Positions 8,601-18,940 of a DNA stretch of 22,500 nt are shown here, in pieces. The stretch is from Prorocentrum cordatum (lineage: Eukaryota; Sar; Dinophyceae; Prorocentrales; Prorocentraceae). A program made the position numbers and the translations under genes. Each line of letters begins with the position of its first letter. Position 1 is the first letter of the stretch. The stretch is taken from the NCBI GenBank assembly GCA_963575745.1, contig CAUYUJ010017875.1, forward strand, positions 87,018-109,517. The letters are read 5' to 3'. The notes beneath the pieces were generated by a model. It was not told the origin of the DNA and did not search any database. It was given only the letters and a program-made list of their open reading frames with translations.

Positions 8601-9770
8601 CACCCAGCACAGCGTTTCGTGGACCCATAGGGAGCTCCACCGAAGGCCCCAGTGCCACCGTCCACATGCGTCCCCCCCACTCAGTACAGCGCTTCGTGGC
8701 CCCATAGGGAGCTCCACCGAAGGCCCCAGTGCCACCGTCCACATGCGTCCCCTCCACTCAGTACAGCGTTTCGTGGCCCCACAGGGAGCTCCACCGAAGG
8801 CCCCAGTGCCACCGTCCACATGCGTTCCCCCCACTCAGTACAGCGCTTCGTGGCCCCATAGGGAGCTCACCGAAGGCCCCAGTGCCACCGTCCACATGCG
8901 CCCCCCCCACTCAGTACAGCGCTTCGTGGCCCCATAGGGAGCTCCACCGAAGGCCCCAGTGCCACCGTCCACATGCGTCCCCCCCACTCAGTACAGCGTT
9001 TCGTGGCCCCATAGGGTCACCGAAGGCCCCCCACCGTCCACAGCGGTACACAGCTCCACCGAAGGCCCCAGTGCCACCGTCCACATGCGTCCCCCCCACT
9101 CAGTACAGCGCTTCGTGGCCCCATAGGGAGCTCCACCGAAGGCCCCAGTGCCACCGTCCACATGCGTCCCCCCCACTCAGTACAGCGCTTCGTGGCCCCA
9201 TAGGGAGCTCCACCGAAGGCCCCAGTGCCACCGTCCACATGCGTCCCCCCCACTCAGTACAGCGTTTCGTGGCCCCATAGGGAGCTCCACCGAAGGCCCC
9301 AGTGCCACCGTCCACATGCGTCCCCCCCACTCAGTACAGCGCTTCGTGGCCCCATAGGGAGCTCCACCGAAGGCCCCAGTGCCACCGTCCACATGCGTCC
9401 CCCCCACTCAGTACAGCATTTCGTGGCCCCACAGGGAGCTCCACCGAAGGCCCAGGTGCACCGTCCACATGCGTCCCCCCCACTCAGTACAGCGCTTCGT
9501 GGCCCCATAGGGAGCTCCACCGAAGGCCCCAGTCCACATGCGTTCCCCCCACTCGGTACAGCGCTTCGTGGCCCCATAGGGAGCTCCACCGAAGGCCCCA
9601 ACGCCACCGTCCACATGCGTCCCCCCCACTCAGTACAGCGCTTCGTGGCCCCATGGGGAACCCCACCGAGGGCCACAGTGCTACCGTCCACATGCGTCCC
9701 CCCCACTCAGTACAGCGCTTCGTGGCCACATAGGGAGCTCCACCGAAGCCCCCAGTGGGACCGTCCGAGA
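8601..9770. repeat. 77-bp minisatellite, about 15 copies
   Basis: The word CGTGGMCC (CGTGGCCA in the last copy) recurs at 8618, 8695, 8772, 8849, 8925, 9002, 9114, 9191, 9268, 9345, 9422, 9498, 9567, 9644 and 9721. Most spacings are exactly 77 bp; exceptions are 76, 69 and one of 112 that contains a partial extra unit around 9016-9060. Units are nearly identical and include AGCTCCACCGAAGG, GTGCCACCGTCCACATGCG, a C7-8 run and ACTCAGTACAGCG. Because 77 is not divisible by three, open frames cycle through three phases (231 bp), giving repetitive Pro/His/Ser peptides on one strand and Trp/Gly-rich ones on the other. These are not genes. Confidence 0.97.
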
Positions 9771-10450
9771 GCGTCCTGAAACACCCAATTTGGCATTCTC
9801 ACCCATCCATTGCAACGTGTCGTGGCCCCATAGGGAGCGCCACCGAAGATCACAGTGCCACCGTCCGCATGCGTCCCGCACACCCAATGTGGCATTTACA
9901 CCCACCCAATGCAGCGTTTCGTGGCCCCACAGGGAGCTCCACCGAAGGCCACACTGCCACCGTCCGCATGCGTCCCGAAACACCCATTGTGGCATTTTCA
10001 CCCACCCAGTCCAGAATTTCGTGGCCCCGCACCGAAGGACCCAGTGCCACCGTCCGCATGCGTCCCGAAAACCCGACGTGGCATTTTTACGCACCCGATA
10101 CAGCGTGACGTGGCCCCTTAGCGAGCTCCAAAGCCCCCAGTGGGACCGTCCGCATGCGTCCCGCATACCCAATTTGGCATTTTCACCCACCCAGTACAGC
10201 GCTTCGTGGCCCCATAGGGAGTTCCACCGAAGCCTCCAATGTAGCCGTCCACATGCGCCCCGGAAGCCCAATTTGGCGTTTCCACTTACCCACCACAGCG
10301 TTTCGTGGCCCCCTTTTATGGAGCTCCACCGAAACCCCCAATGGGACCGGCCGCATGCGTCTCGGAAACCTTACTTGACACACCACACACCCAAAACAGC
10401 GTTCCCCCCCACCCACTGCAGCGTTTCGTGGCCCCACAAGGAGTTGCACC
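9771..10450. repeat. Diverged, longer (about 99-bp) units of the same minisatellite
   Basis: The landmark CGTGGCCCC continues at 9821, 9920, 10020, 10109, 10205, 10304 and 10427, with spacings of 99, 100, 89, 96, 99 and 123 bp. These units share the 77-bp core but carry an extra segment with CACCCAATTTGGCATTTTCA between the GCATGCGTCCC part and the CACCCA part. Units differ from each other much more than the 77-bp units do. The two halves form one family in which the 77-bp unit looks like an internal-deletion derivative that later expanded. Confidence 0.9.
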
Positions 10451-10459
10451 GAAGAAGAT

Positions 10460-11580
10460 GTTCACAATTGCGGTACCCACAACTGCATATGGTTGGGTCC
10501 TTCGCCTGGATAATTTTTTGTTAAGCAATCATCCTGCTGCCAGTCGCCAAACCAACCACACGCGAGGGCCACGATGACCCTCAGAGCAGCAAACCTGAGC
10601 AACAATGGTGACGAATATGTGTTTCCATTCTTGTCCAGGGACTCGATCGACGCACTCCATTGTTCAAGCTGGGCCGACACGTCGTTGACCTTTTGGGGTT
10701 CGTCTGGATTTAGGGTCTGATTCATATTGCGTGGGAGTGTTGCTCCTGTAACGGCCGAATACACTTTGTATATTTGTTGGTCAAGGCTTCACCCCCTTTT
10801 CCAATGTGTCGTTCGACAAATGTCGGAGGTCCTCGTCCAACGTTGCGCAGTCATCTTCATCGAGTTCGCATTCCCCTTTTGCGTCGTCTTCTTGGCTCTT
10901 GGTCAGTGACGTCTTGGCATCTGCGTTCAGGGTTAACCTCCCGCGCATGATATTCATCAAGTCGTCCTCTTCGTCGTCGGGCAACGCCCCATCCATGGTT
11001 TCGAGCTCTGGGCTCAAATCTGTCAGGGTGTCCGACTACCGAACGTCACTTGAGCGAGCGCATTTAGCAACTTCTCGCTCAACTCCCTGAACTTGGGCAG
11101 GTCACCCGAGAACAGTTGCAACTGTCGACCAACCTTGTATTCGCTAAATGGGTTGCTTCCGCCTCTTGCAGCCCTCGTGCTTTCAGAGGATGGAACAGCT
11201 TCGGCGATGCTGGTAACATGTTCCGAAGCATTCGCTTGGGTTTGAAACTATGTCCTATCATGTTCTTTCAAGTTGCCGAACTGTTCCTCGTAACACATGT
11301 TGCGGCTGATGACCGAAATCCGAAAGGACACTCATACTGCAATTAATATGCAACCTCGTCCTGGTACCAACTGTGGCGCTGCGCTCGAAAAAAACCTCAT
11401 CCAGTCGAGGTTGTCTGTGAGGACGGTGGTAACATACCAGGAATCTCCGTTCGCGCATCTGGCGTTGACCAGTGCTGCGAATCGGTTCGTGCTCAGGTTG
11501 TACCAGCTCTCTCGGGCCTCGGGCAGCGTCACATCGACCTGGGTTAGCTGTACCAGGGTTCGGTAGGGCCGTCGCGACAC
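10460..11580 (-). pseudogene. Decayed minus-strand reading frame of unknown origin, possibly gag-like
   Basis: Read on the minus strand, one frame from 11580 to about 11031 gives a natural-looking protein broken by in-frame TGA and TAG. It includes LTQVDVTLPEARESWYNLS, then YEEQFGNLKEHDRT before the TAG, then FSEYKVGRQLQLFSGDLPKF and LSEKLLNALAQVTFG. A shifted frame continues at 11017-10781 with an acidic segment (ETMDGALPDDEEDDLMNIM). A third at 10764-10462 contains NPDEPQKVNDVSAQLEQW and ASIESLDKNGN. The alternation of sense between frames and the stops indicate decay, or unrecognised introns. The last segment is loosely reminiscent of Ty1/copia gag helices, but I see no zinc knuckle, protease or integrase. 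Function not assigned. Confidence 0.4.
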
Positions 11581-11794
11581 TGCTTCGCGGACTTAGCCGC
11601 GCGCACTGGAACCCGCGGGGCGAACCATGAACTCTGCCACCATGAAAATATGATAGGAGCCTCCTCAAAAATCCGCGATAACGGCCATCACCGGCCCCGC
11701 GCCCCCAAGTAACGTCACGTTCCGCGCCGGCGGCGTCCTGAAATGCCTTAGGATGGCCGAGGTCCAGCAGGAGCAGCATGTAGTTGGCGATCTG

Positions 11795-12112
11795 CACCAC
11801 AGCGCCTGTGTACACTACAGTGGTCGCGTGCACCACAGCGCGCGTGTACACCACAGCGCCTTTGTACACCGCAACAGCCGCGTGCAACGCAGCGCCTGTA
11901 TACACCACAGAACTTGCGTGCACGACAGCGCCTATGCACACCACAGCGAACGTGCACACCGCAGCAGCCGTCTGCAACGCAGCGCCTTTGTAAACCACTA
12001 TGCTTGCGTGCACCGCAGCGCCTGTGCACACCACAGCGCCCGTGTACACCACAGCATCCGCGTGCAACACACCGCTGGTGTACACCACAATGTCGCGTGC
12101 ACAAGACAAGTA
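11795..12112. repeat. 18-bp tandem repeat (GTRCACCACAGCGCC type)
   Basis: About 17 degenerate units of a roughly 18-bp word (GTGCACCACAGCGCC and variants with GTGTACACC or GTGCAACGC) run through this stretch. The period is a multiple of three, so frames are open on both strands with a six-residue period (RVHHSA-like on plus, VVYTGA-like on minus). Units differ in sequence but keep their length, so the array is old. No gene call is made. Confidence 0.85.
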
Positions 12113-12185
12113 GAAGGAGCATGTAGATGAGGATCTGATGGGGCAGCTAAACACCACACGAGGGGAGTGCTGAGAATTAAATGCG

Positions 12186-12285
12186 ATGTTCTTCCCTCCT
12201 CCCTCGACATCCTCCTCCTCCTCATCCTCCTCCCGTTTCCTCCTCCTCCTACTCCTCCTCATTCTCCATTCCTTTTCCTTGTAAA
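12186..12285. repeat. Pyrimidine tract rich in TCC triplets
   Basis: The plus strand is almost purely C/T with imperfect CTCCTC triplets, broken by a few A. It is a simple-sequence tract related in composition to the TCC run at 13010-13062. Confidence 0.7.
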
Positions 12286-12397
12286 TTATTTCTCGCTGTC
12301 GCACCCAGAGGCCACCAGTTTTAGGGCGGGCCGGGCGCTTCGCCTGACACTTCCTCACCATATATGACCCTAGAGCTTAACAAAATGGCAACATTTT

Positions 12398-12652
12398 CAC
12401 AGATGGAAGGGGGGGGGTTCAACATGTGGCTCTCGCCTTAGCGCCGCGCACATTCGTCTTTCAAAGTTTTACAAAAGCTTCACGGATCGAGGGCGGGTGG
12501 TTTTCAAAATGTGGCTCTCGCCTTAGCGCTGCGCACATTCGTTTTCAAAATTTGTCAGAGCTTCACGGATTGAGGGCAGTTCTTTTTCAAAATGTGGCTC
12601 TCGCATTAGCGCCGCGCACATTCGATTTTTATTTGCAAGAGGTTCACGGACT
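12398..12652. repeat. 83-85-bp tandem repeat, three copies plus a truncated one
   Basis: GTGGCTCTCG begins units at 12426 (85 bp), 12511 (83 bp) and 12594 (broken off at about 12652). Each starts with a GC-rich block (TTAGCGCCGCGCACATTCG) and continues with an A/T-rich block ending in GCTTCACGGAT and TTTTCAAAAT. The piece at 12398-12425 resembles the tail of a preceding truncated unit. The units are 80-90% alike by eye. Confidence 0.9.
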
Positions 12653-12939
12653 CCCATGATCAACGTACCAGAAATGGTTTTTCCGAAGAATGCAGGCCTA
12701 TGGGTGTGCAATAGTTACATTGATTCGCGGTAGTCCCAGGAATGGCGTTCTGGCACGATTCGGAATCGCCAGGACGCTACAGTGAAGTTGTTCCGTTGCG
12801 TTGTAATCCCGAGAAAAATGTTTCCGCACGCTTCAGGGTCTTCAAACGGTTGCCTTCCAACGAGGCAGTTCCCTCAGTGGAAAGGAGCCCGTGTAGGGGC
12901 ATGTGAAAGGGGAGCTTGAAGGGAGGGTAGATTCCAACA
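12653..12939. other. Unassigned unique sequence
   Basis: About 290 bp of apparently unique DNA between the 85-bp repeat and the triplet block. No domain, RNA gene or repeat seen. Confidence 0.4.
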
Positions 12940-13063
12940 TTGTAGACTCCTCCTTCTCCTCATCATCCAGCTCCTCCTCCTCCTGCTGCTGCTGCTCATC
13001 CTCCTCTTCTTTCTCCTCCTCCTCCTCCTCCTCCTCCTCCTCCTCCTCCTCCTCCTCCTCCTG

Positions 13064-13117
<54 letters not shown>

Positions 13118-13230
13118 TGAAGCATCAGCTTAATCATCATCTTCATCAGCATCATCAGCGTCAGTATCATCATCGTTGGCATGATCGTAATCATCAGCAG
13201 CAGCACCATCAGCATCACCACCAACACCAC

Positions 13231-13284
<54 letters not shown>

Positions 13285-13917
13285 AGTCATCATCATCAGC
13301 ACCAGTGGCAATTTCATCACCATCATCATCGTCATCGTCATCATCATCATCAGCATCATCATCAGCATCATCATCAGAGTCAGCATCCTCATCATCATTT
13401 TCAGCAGCATCATCATGATCAACATCATCATCATCATCATCATCATCATCAGCATCAGCATCAGCAGCATCAGCATCATCGCCAGCATCATCATCAGCAG
13501 CAGCATCATCATCAGCATCAGCAGAATCAGCAGCAGCACCATCAGCATCACCATCCTCATCCTCAGCATCATCATCACGATCATCAGCATCAGCATCGTC
13601 AGCATCATTATCAGCAGCATCAGCATCATCAGCATCAGCATATTCAGCCTCATCAGCATCATCATCGGCATCATTCTCAACAGCATCAGCATCATCAGCA
13701 TCATCACCATCGTCATCGTCAGTATCACGAACCTCATCATCCGCAGCGGCATCGCCATCATCATCAGCAGCAGCATCATCAGCATCAGCATATTCAGCAT
13801 AATCAGCATCATCAGCATCATCATCGGCATCATTCTCAACAGCATCAGCATCATCATCAGCATCATCACCATCGTCATCATCACTATCACGAACCTCATC
13901 ATCCGCAGCGGCATCGC

Positions 13918-13949
<32 letters not shown>

Positions 13950-14985
13950 GCTGCAGCATCATCATCATCATCATCATCATCACCATGATCATCATCCTCA
14001 TCATCATCCTCATCATCATCATCAGCAGCAGCATCATCATCATCAGTATCATCATCAACATCGTCATCGTCAGCATCATCATCACCATCGTCGGCATATT
14101 CATCATCACCATCATCATCATGATCATTATCAGCAGCAGCTGCATCATCATGAGTATCATCATCAGCAGCATACTTATCATCAGCATGATCATAAACGTC
14201 AGCATCAGCATCATCATCATCCTCTGCCTCCTCCTCCTCCTCCTTATCACCATCATCATCAGAACAATCATACTCATCAGCATCATCATCACCAGCATCA
14301 TCATGATCATCATCATGATGTTCATCACCTTCATCATCTTCAGCATCATGATCATCGTTGTCGTCTTCGTCATTGTCATCGTCCTCATCTTCATCATCAG
14401 CATCATCATCATCAGCATCATCATCAGCAGCATCATCATCTTCAGCATCATTAGCATCATCATGAGCATCTCCACCATCATCATCAGTATCATCATCACC
14501 ACCATCAAAATCGTCATCATCACCACCATCGTCATCATCATCAGCAGCATCATCAGAATCATCAGCGTCATCGTCATCGTGTTCGTCATCGTCAGCGTCA
14601 TCATCCTCTTCCTCCTCCTCCTCATCTTCCTCCTCCGCCTCATCCACATCATCATCATCATTATCATCATCAGCATCATCATCAACATCAACAGCATCGT
14701 CACCAACACCAAAATCATCATCATCATCATCGTCGTCGTAGACGTCGACGTCGACGTCGTAATTGTCATCGTCGTTGTCGTCATCATCATCATCATCCTC
14801 GTCGCCGTTCACCATCATCACCATTATCACCATCATCCTTCTCCGCCTCGTCCCCATCATCGTTAGCATCATAATCATGAATCATCATCATGATAGTCGT
14901 CGTCATCATCATCATCATCATCATCGTCATCATCGTCATCATCGTCATCGTCATCGTCATCATCATCAACATCATATACATCATC
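12940..14985. repeat. Approximately 2-kb ATC/TCC triplet repeat block
   Basis: It begins with TCC triplets (pure from about 13015 to 13062) and passes into CAT/ATC triplets to about 14985. It has frequent CAG, CGT, CAC and CTC variants and smaller TCC islands (about 14222-14245 and 14605-14640). Open frames of more than 550 codons exist on both strands (poly-Ile/Ser on plus; poly-Asp/Ala and poly-Met on minus), because an array of triplets without stop words is open in nearly every phase. I do not call a gene, although the register is preserved over about 1.7 kb. Unique DNA resumes near 14990. Confidence 0.95.
13630..13925. repeat. 150-162-bp tandem duplication inside the triplet block
   Basis: Marker words recur in the same order: TATTCAGC at 13641 and 13791 (150 bp apart), CATTCTCAACAGCATCAGCA in both halves, and CCGCAGCGGCATCGCC at 13741 and 13903 (162 bp apart). 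The increase comes from extra CAT-type triplets in the second copy, so differences are whole triplets. This is a segmental duplication, not unit-by-unit slippage. Confidence 0.9.
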
Positions 14986-14989
14986 TCTT

Positions 14990-15330
14990 TCGCGTCCTCC
15001 CCAACATGGGCCGAAAAGGGGCTCCACAACAGCCGGGGGGAACACATAGTCCATCAGTTTTTTCAAAAATCGGTTGGCCCAACGTTTGGCCACAGGCGTT
15101 TCCAAAAGGCAGGGGCAGCGGTGGTTCGCCATAGGCGTCTTCGATTAGGCGCAATGCCAAAAATTGCACACCTGCGTACGGTGCGAAGACTGCTCAAGAA
15201 ACGGAAGAGGCATGCACCACGACCTACTCACCACCCAATGTAACACCAGGGTGCCAGGGCGTAGAGAAGGTCTGAGCAGTGGCCCTCCGCAGGATGCTAG
15301 TGGCGATGATCACCAGGGACCATGCGGCTC
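14990..15330. other. Unassigned unique island between two microsatellites
   Basis: About 340 bp of unique DNA. One plus-strand frame from 15164 contains HTCVRCEDCSRNGRG, a C-x2-C-x2-C arrangement, before running into the next microsatellite. No gene is supported. A similar stretch, GGTGCAAAGACTGC, occurs at 7591-7604 compared with GGTGCGAAGACTGC at about 15180, which may be chance. Confidence 0.35.
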
Positions 15331-15334
15331 TTCA

Positions 15335-15586
15335 CATATATATATAGACATTACTTCACTGATTCGTTCATTTATACATACATACGTGCATAGACGTATA
15401 CATATACCTATACATATACATATACATAAACATATACATATACATATACATATACGTATAAAGATACACATACACATACATATACATACACATGCACATA
15501 CACATACACATACACATACACATATACATATACATACACATACACATACACATACACCTATACATGAACATAAACATATGCATACG

Positions 15587-15624
<38 letters not shown>

Positions 15625-16118
15625 CATATATATATGCATACATATACATGTATGCCTAAACAGAAACACATACTTATACATATATATATACATTTTTACA
15701 TATACATATACATATACATATGCACATATATATACACATATACATATACATATACCTATACATATACATATACATATACATATACGTATACATATACATA
15801 TGCATATACACAAACACATACATACACATATACGTATGCATAGACATCTGCATATAAATATACATATCCAAATGACTAAGCAAATACATATACATACACA
15901 CATACACATATATATATATACGTACACATATAAATTTACACATGCATATACACGTACATGTACATCTACATATACATAAATATATCCATACATACATAGA
16001 CGTATATATAAACAAGAACAGATACATACATATACATATATGTAGATATAAACATATTACATGTCTGCAGATACACATATATATGCAGTAAGACAATACA
16101 CACATGTGTATGTGTGTG
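15335..16118. repeat. TACATA/CACATA microsatellite, A/C-biased plus strand
   Basis: Nearly 800 bp of imperfect ACATAT, ACACAT and TACATA hexamers with few G on the plus strand. Interruptions are mostly single substitutions and alternating purine-pyrimidine character is strong. Ile-His-Thr-Tyr frames are by-products. The block ends in TGTGTATGTGTGTGTG at about 16105-16120, where the bias reverses briefly. Confidence 0.95.
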
Positions 16119-16119
16119 T

Positions 16120-16907
16120 GAATCCGCCACTATACCTCGACGCACGAAGTGGCATGTTCCCCAGGTGCTTGAGAGCTATCTGTACTCTGTTTTCAGCGGC
16201 GTAGTCATTGGAGCAAGGGAAAAGAACCCAAAATCTCAAATCTTCTGGGCTCTCCCGCTCGCTCGCTCCTGGGGTTGGTCACATGACTTTCCCAGAAAGC
16301 CCCAAGACGGAGGCACCCAAGAGGGCCCAAGACGGTCCCGACAGCGCTCCAAGACGCCCAAGATGGCCCAAAGACAGCCGAAGAGGCCTCCAAGACGCCC
16401 TAAGATGGCTCCATGAGGCCCCCCAAGATGGCCCCAGGTGCCAAATTCATTGATCCCCATGGGTTTGGGAAAAAGTCTAGTGTTCTCGCCTGTCGGATTT
16501 TCGACGTTCCGAGACTTTCCAAGAGGCCCCCTAAGATCGCCCCAAGACGGTCTCGACCTCTCGGACTCCGAGAGGCCCCAAAGAGCTCCCCAAGACGGCC
16601 CAAGATGGCCCCAAGACGGCCAAAGAGGCTCCCAAGACGGCCCGAGAGGACCCCAAGAGGGGTCCAAGCGAAGCCCCAGAGAGGGATTTCGAGCCCTTCG
16701 CCCCAAGATGGCCCCCGAGACCGCCGAAGACCCCCCGCCGGACAGTCCGCCCACAAGCAGGAGGCCCCCAAAGTCCCCCAAGAGACTCCCGGAAGACCCC
16801 CAAGATATCCCAATACCGAAGCCAAGACGCTTCCGAGAGGCATCCAAAGAGATCCCCACAGGTGCATACAACGCAGGCACGGTGGCGGGATGGGCCGAAG
16901 GCCACTA
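16120..16907 (+). repeat. Dispersed 'CCAAGACGG' repeat, copy 1
   Basis: A GC-rich island between microsatellites. From about 16298 it is dominated by an irregular word of 10-15 bp: CCCAAGACGGC, CCCAAGATGGC, CCAAGAGGCCC. Near the 3' end it shares GCTTCCGAGAGGC (16829-16841) with copy 2, and it ends with GATGGGCCGAAGGCCACTA (16889-16907), directly followed by the next microsatellite. Both strands have long Arg/Pro or Leu/Gly frames caused by the repeat. The strand given is that on which the shared end motif reads as written. Confidence 0.75.
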
Positions 16908-17035
16908 TACATACATACATACATACGTACATGCATGCATGCATACATGCATACATACATACATACATGCATGCATACATGCATACATGCATAAAACAAA
17001 TATGTATGTGCATATGTGCGTACATACATATATAA
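16908..17035. repeat. TACA/TGCA tetranucleotide microsatellite
   Basis: TACATACATACG then CATGCATGCATGCATAC units, which are strongly self-complementary. This short block starts immediately at the end motif of dispersed repeat copy 1 and leads into the G/T-biased block. Confidence 0.9.
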
Positions 17036-18320
17036 TCATAAATGTGCGTCTATATTGATGCATTTGTGTTGATAAACATCTTTGTATATATACACATGTA
17101 TGTGTATATATGTATATATACATACATATGAAGACATATAGTATATGTCTATGTATAGATATACGATGTGTACGTATACGTGCATGTCCATGTACTTATA
17201 CATATATGTATATGCATACATGTATGCATGATTATAGGTATGTGCAAATGTGCATGCACATGTACCTCGAAGTTCGAATGCATATGAATATGTGTCTGCA
17301 AATGTATGCGAATGCGAATACGTGTGCATATGTGTGTACAGATACGCATGGATATGCATACGTATATGCAACTATTTTTAGTATGTATATGTAGTCGTAT
17401 AGACATACATGGAGGTTCGAATGTATATGCATGGTTGTATGTATATGTACATGCACAAGTAGATGTGCATGACAATGTACGTAGATATGAATGTGTGTAT
17501 GTGCATGTGTACGTATACGCATACAAAACAATTATATATGCTCATGGCTTCGTACACGTATATATCTATATGTATGTGTATATGTACATGTGTACATCTA
17601 TACTTTGGTACATACACCGTATACGGATATGCGTAGTACACTAATATGTAGATGCGTACATGTGTGTAGATGTGTATCTGTATAAGTGTATGGATATGTG
17701 TATGTACATGCGTGGACACGTGTGTGTATAGACAGATGTATATGTGTATGTGTGCATGTGGATGTGTTTGCATGTGCAAATGTGTGTTTATGTGTAAACA
17801 TGCATATGTATAGGTAGCTGTATAATTATGCACACGGACATGCATGGTTGTATATATGTGCATGCGGTTGTAGATGTATGTGTTAATGTGAACGTGTGTG
17901 TAAATGTATATGTAAATGTGTATTGACATGCATAAGTGAATGTACCTTACACGCATATATACATGTATATGTAAATGCAGGCGTATACGCGCATGCAGAT
18001 GAATATGTAGATGCATGTGTATATGTGGATATGCACATACATGTGTATACATTAGTGTGTACATGTGTATGTGTTAATGAAGTTGCATCTGAATCTCTGT
18101 AAATAAAACTATCGGTATGTACACGTACGTGCATGTGTGTATGCATATGTATACACGTATGTGTGTATATGTACGTTCATCTGTATATGTGTATGTGTAT
18201 GTGTATATGTACATGTACAATTGGATGGATGTGAATGTATGTGTGGGAAATGTGTTCATCTATATGTATGTCTATATACATATATCTGTACATAGGCATA
18301 AACATATACGTGTATATCAG
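17036..18320. repeat. TGTATA/TATGTG microsatellite, G/T-biased plus strand
   Basis: About 1.3 kb of heavily interrupted ATGTGTAT, GTATATGT and TGCATATG words. The plus strand is rich in G and T and poor in C, the reverse of 15335-16118, so the two blocks are inverted relative to each other. It is more degenerate than the other microsatellites here. No gene. Confidence 0.9.
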
Positions 18321-18394
18321 CCACCGTGCGTCGAGACACAAAGCAGAATGCACGCGCGTCTCTTAGAGTTCTCTTTCTTATACACTAGAACACT

Positions 18395-18662
18395 CGTACT
18401 GGGGCCCTCAACCCGACGTTTCGTGCGCGGAGGGGCGCTCTTGAGTCAAGGGCTCCCAACTTCGCGCTTCGCGCTGCGCGAAGCGCGAAGTGCGAATAAC
18501 TTCGCGCTCTCGCGCCGCCTCCCAAGGGAGAAGAGGAGGATGAGGAGGAATCGGAGCCGAACCGCGAAGCGCGAAGCGCGAATAACTTCGCGCCCTCGAG
18601 GGCGCCCTTGCGTACTGGGGCCCTCAACCCGACGTTTCGTGCGCGGAGGGGCGCTCTTGAGT
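18395..18662. repeat. Perfect 52-bp direct repeats flanking palindromic CGCGAAG sequence
   Basis: The same 52 bp (starting CGTACTGGGGCCCTC, ending GGGGCGCTCTTGAGT) occur at 18395-18446 and 18611-18662, 216 bp apart, without a mismatch. Between them lie a near-perfect 33-bp palindrome centred on 18475 (18459-18491; 16-bp arms), an inverted repeat GCGCGAA/TTCGCGC around a short TAAC loop (about 18577-18593), and a perfect 16-bp palindrome GCGCCCTCGAGGGCGC (18590-18605). Confidence 0.95.
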
Positions 18663-18800
18663 GCTCTCGGGTGGTCCCCCTGCGACGTGTCCTGGGGCCA
18701 GGGGGCGCCTAAGACGGCCCACGATGGGGCCCGACCGGCCGCCCCGAGGATCCGAGAGCGCGCCGAGCCGCTCAAAGATAGCCCCAAGATGGCCCAACAG

Positions 18801-18940
18801 GGGGGAGGAGGAGGAGGAGGAGGAGGAGGAGGAGGAGGAGGAGGAGGAGGAGGAGGAGGAGGAGGAGGAGGAGGAGGAGGAGGAGGAGGAGGGGAGGAGG
18901 GGGAGAGGAGGGGGAGGAGAAGGAAGAGGAGGAGGAGAAT
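18801..18940. repeat. GGA triplet microsatellite
   Basis: A nearly uninterrupted GGA run to about 18890 continues as degenerate G/A-rich DNA to 18940. One strand is purely purine. Confidence 0.95.

Noticed and set aside
8484-9779. Overlapping Pro/His/Ser or Trp/Gly-rich repeat proteins.
   Set aside because: They follow the 77-bp minisatellite phase by phase (231-bp cycle); several mutually overlapping frames are equally open.
8601-10450. Regular repeats that might suggest a CRISPR-like array.
   Set aside because: Repeats are contiguous 77-99-bp units without unique spacers, and the DNA is eukaryotic in character.
12874-14878. Open frames of 560-640 codons encoding poly-Met, poly-Asp or poly-Ile/Ser.
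   Set aside because: They arise from a stop-free triplet repeat open on both strands at once; no start context, domain or unique flanking coding sequence supports a gene.
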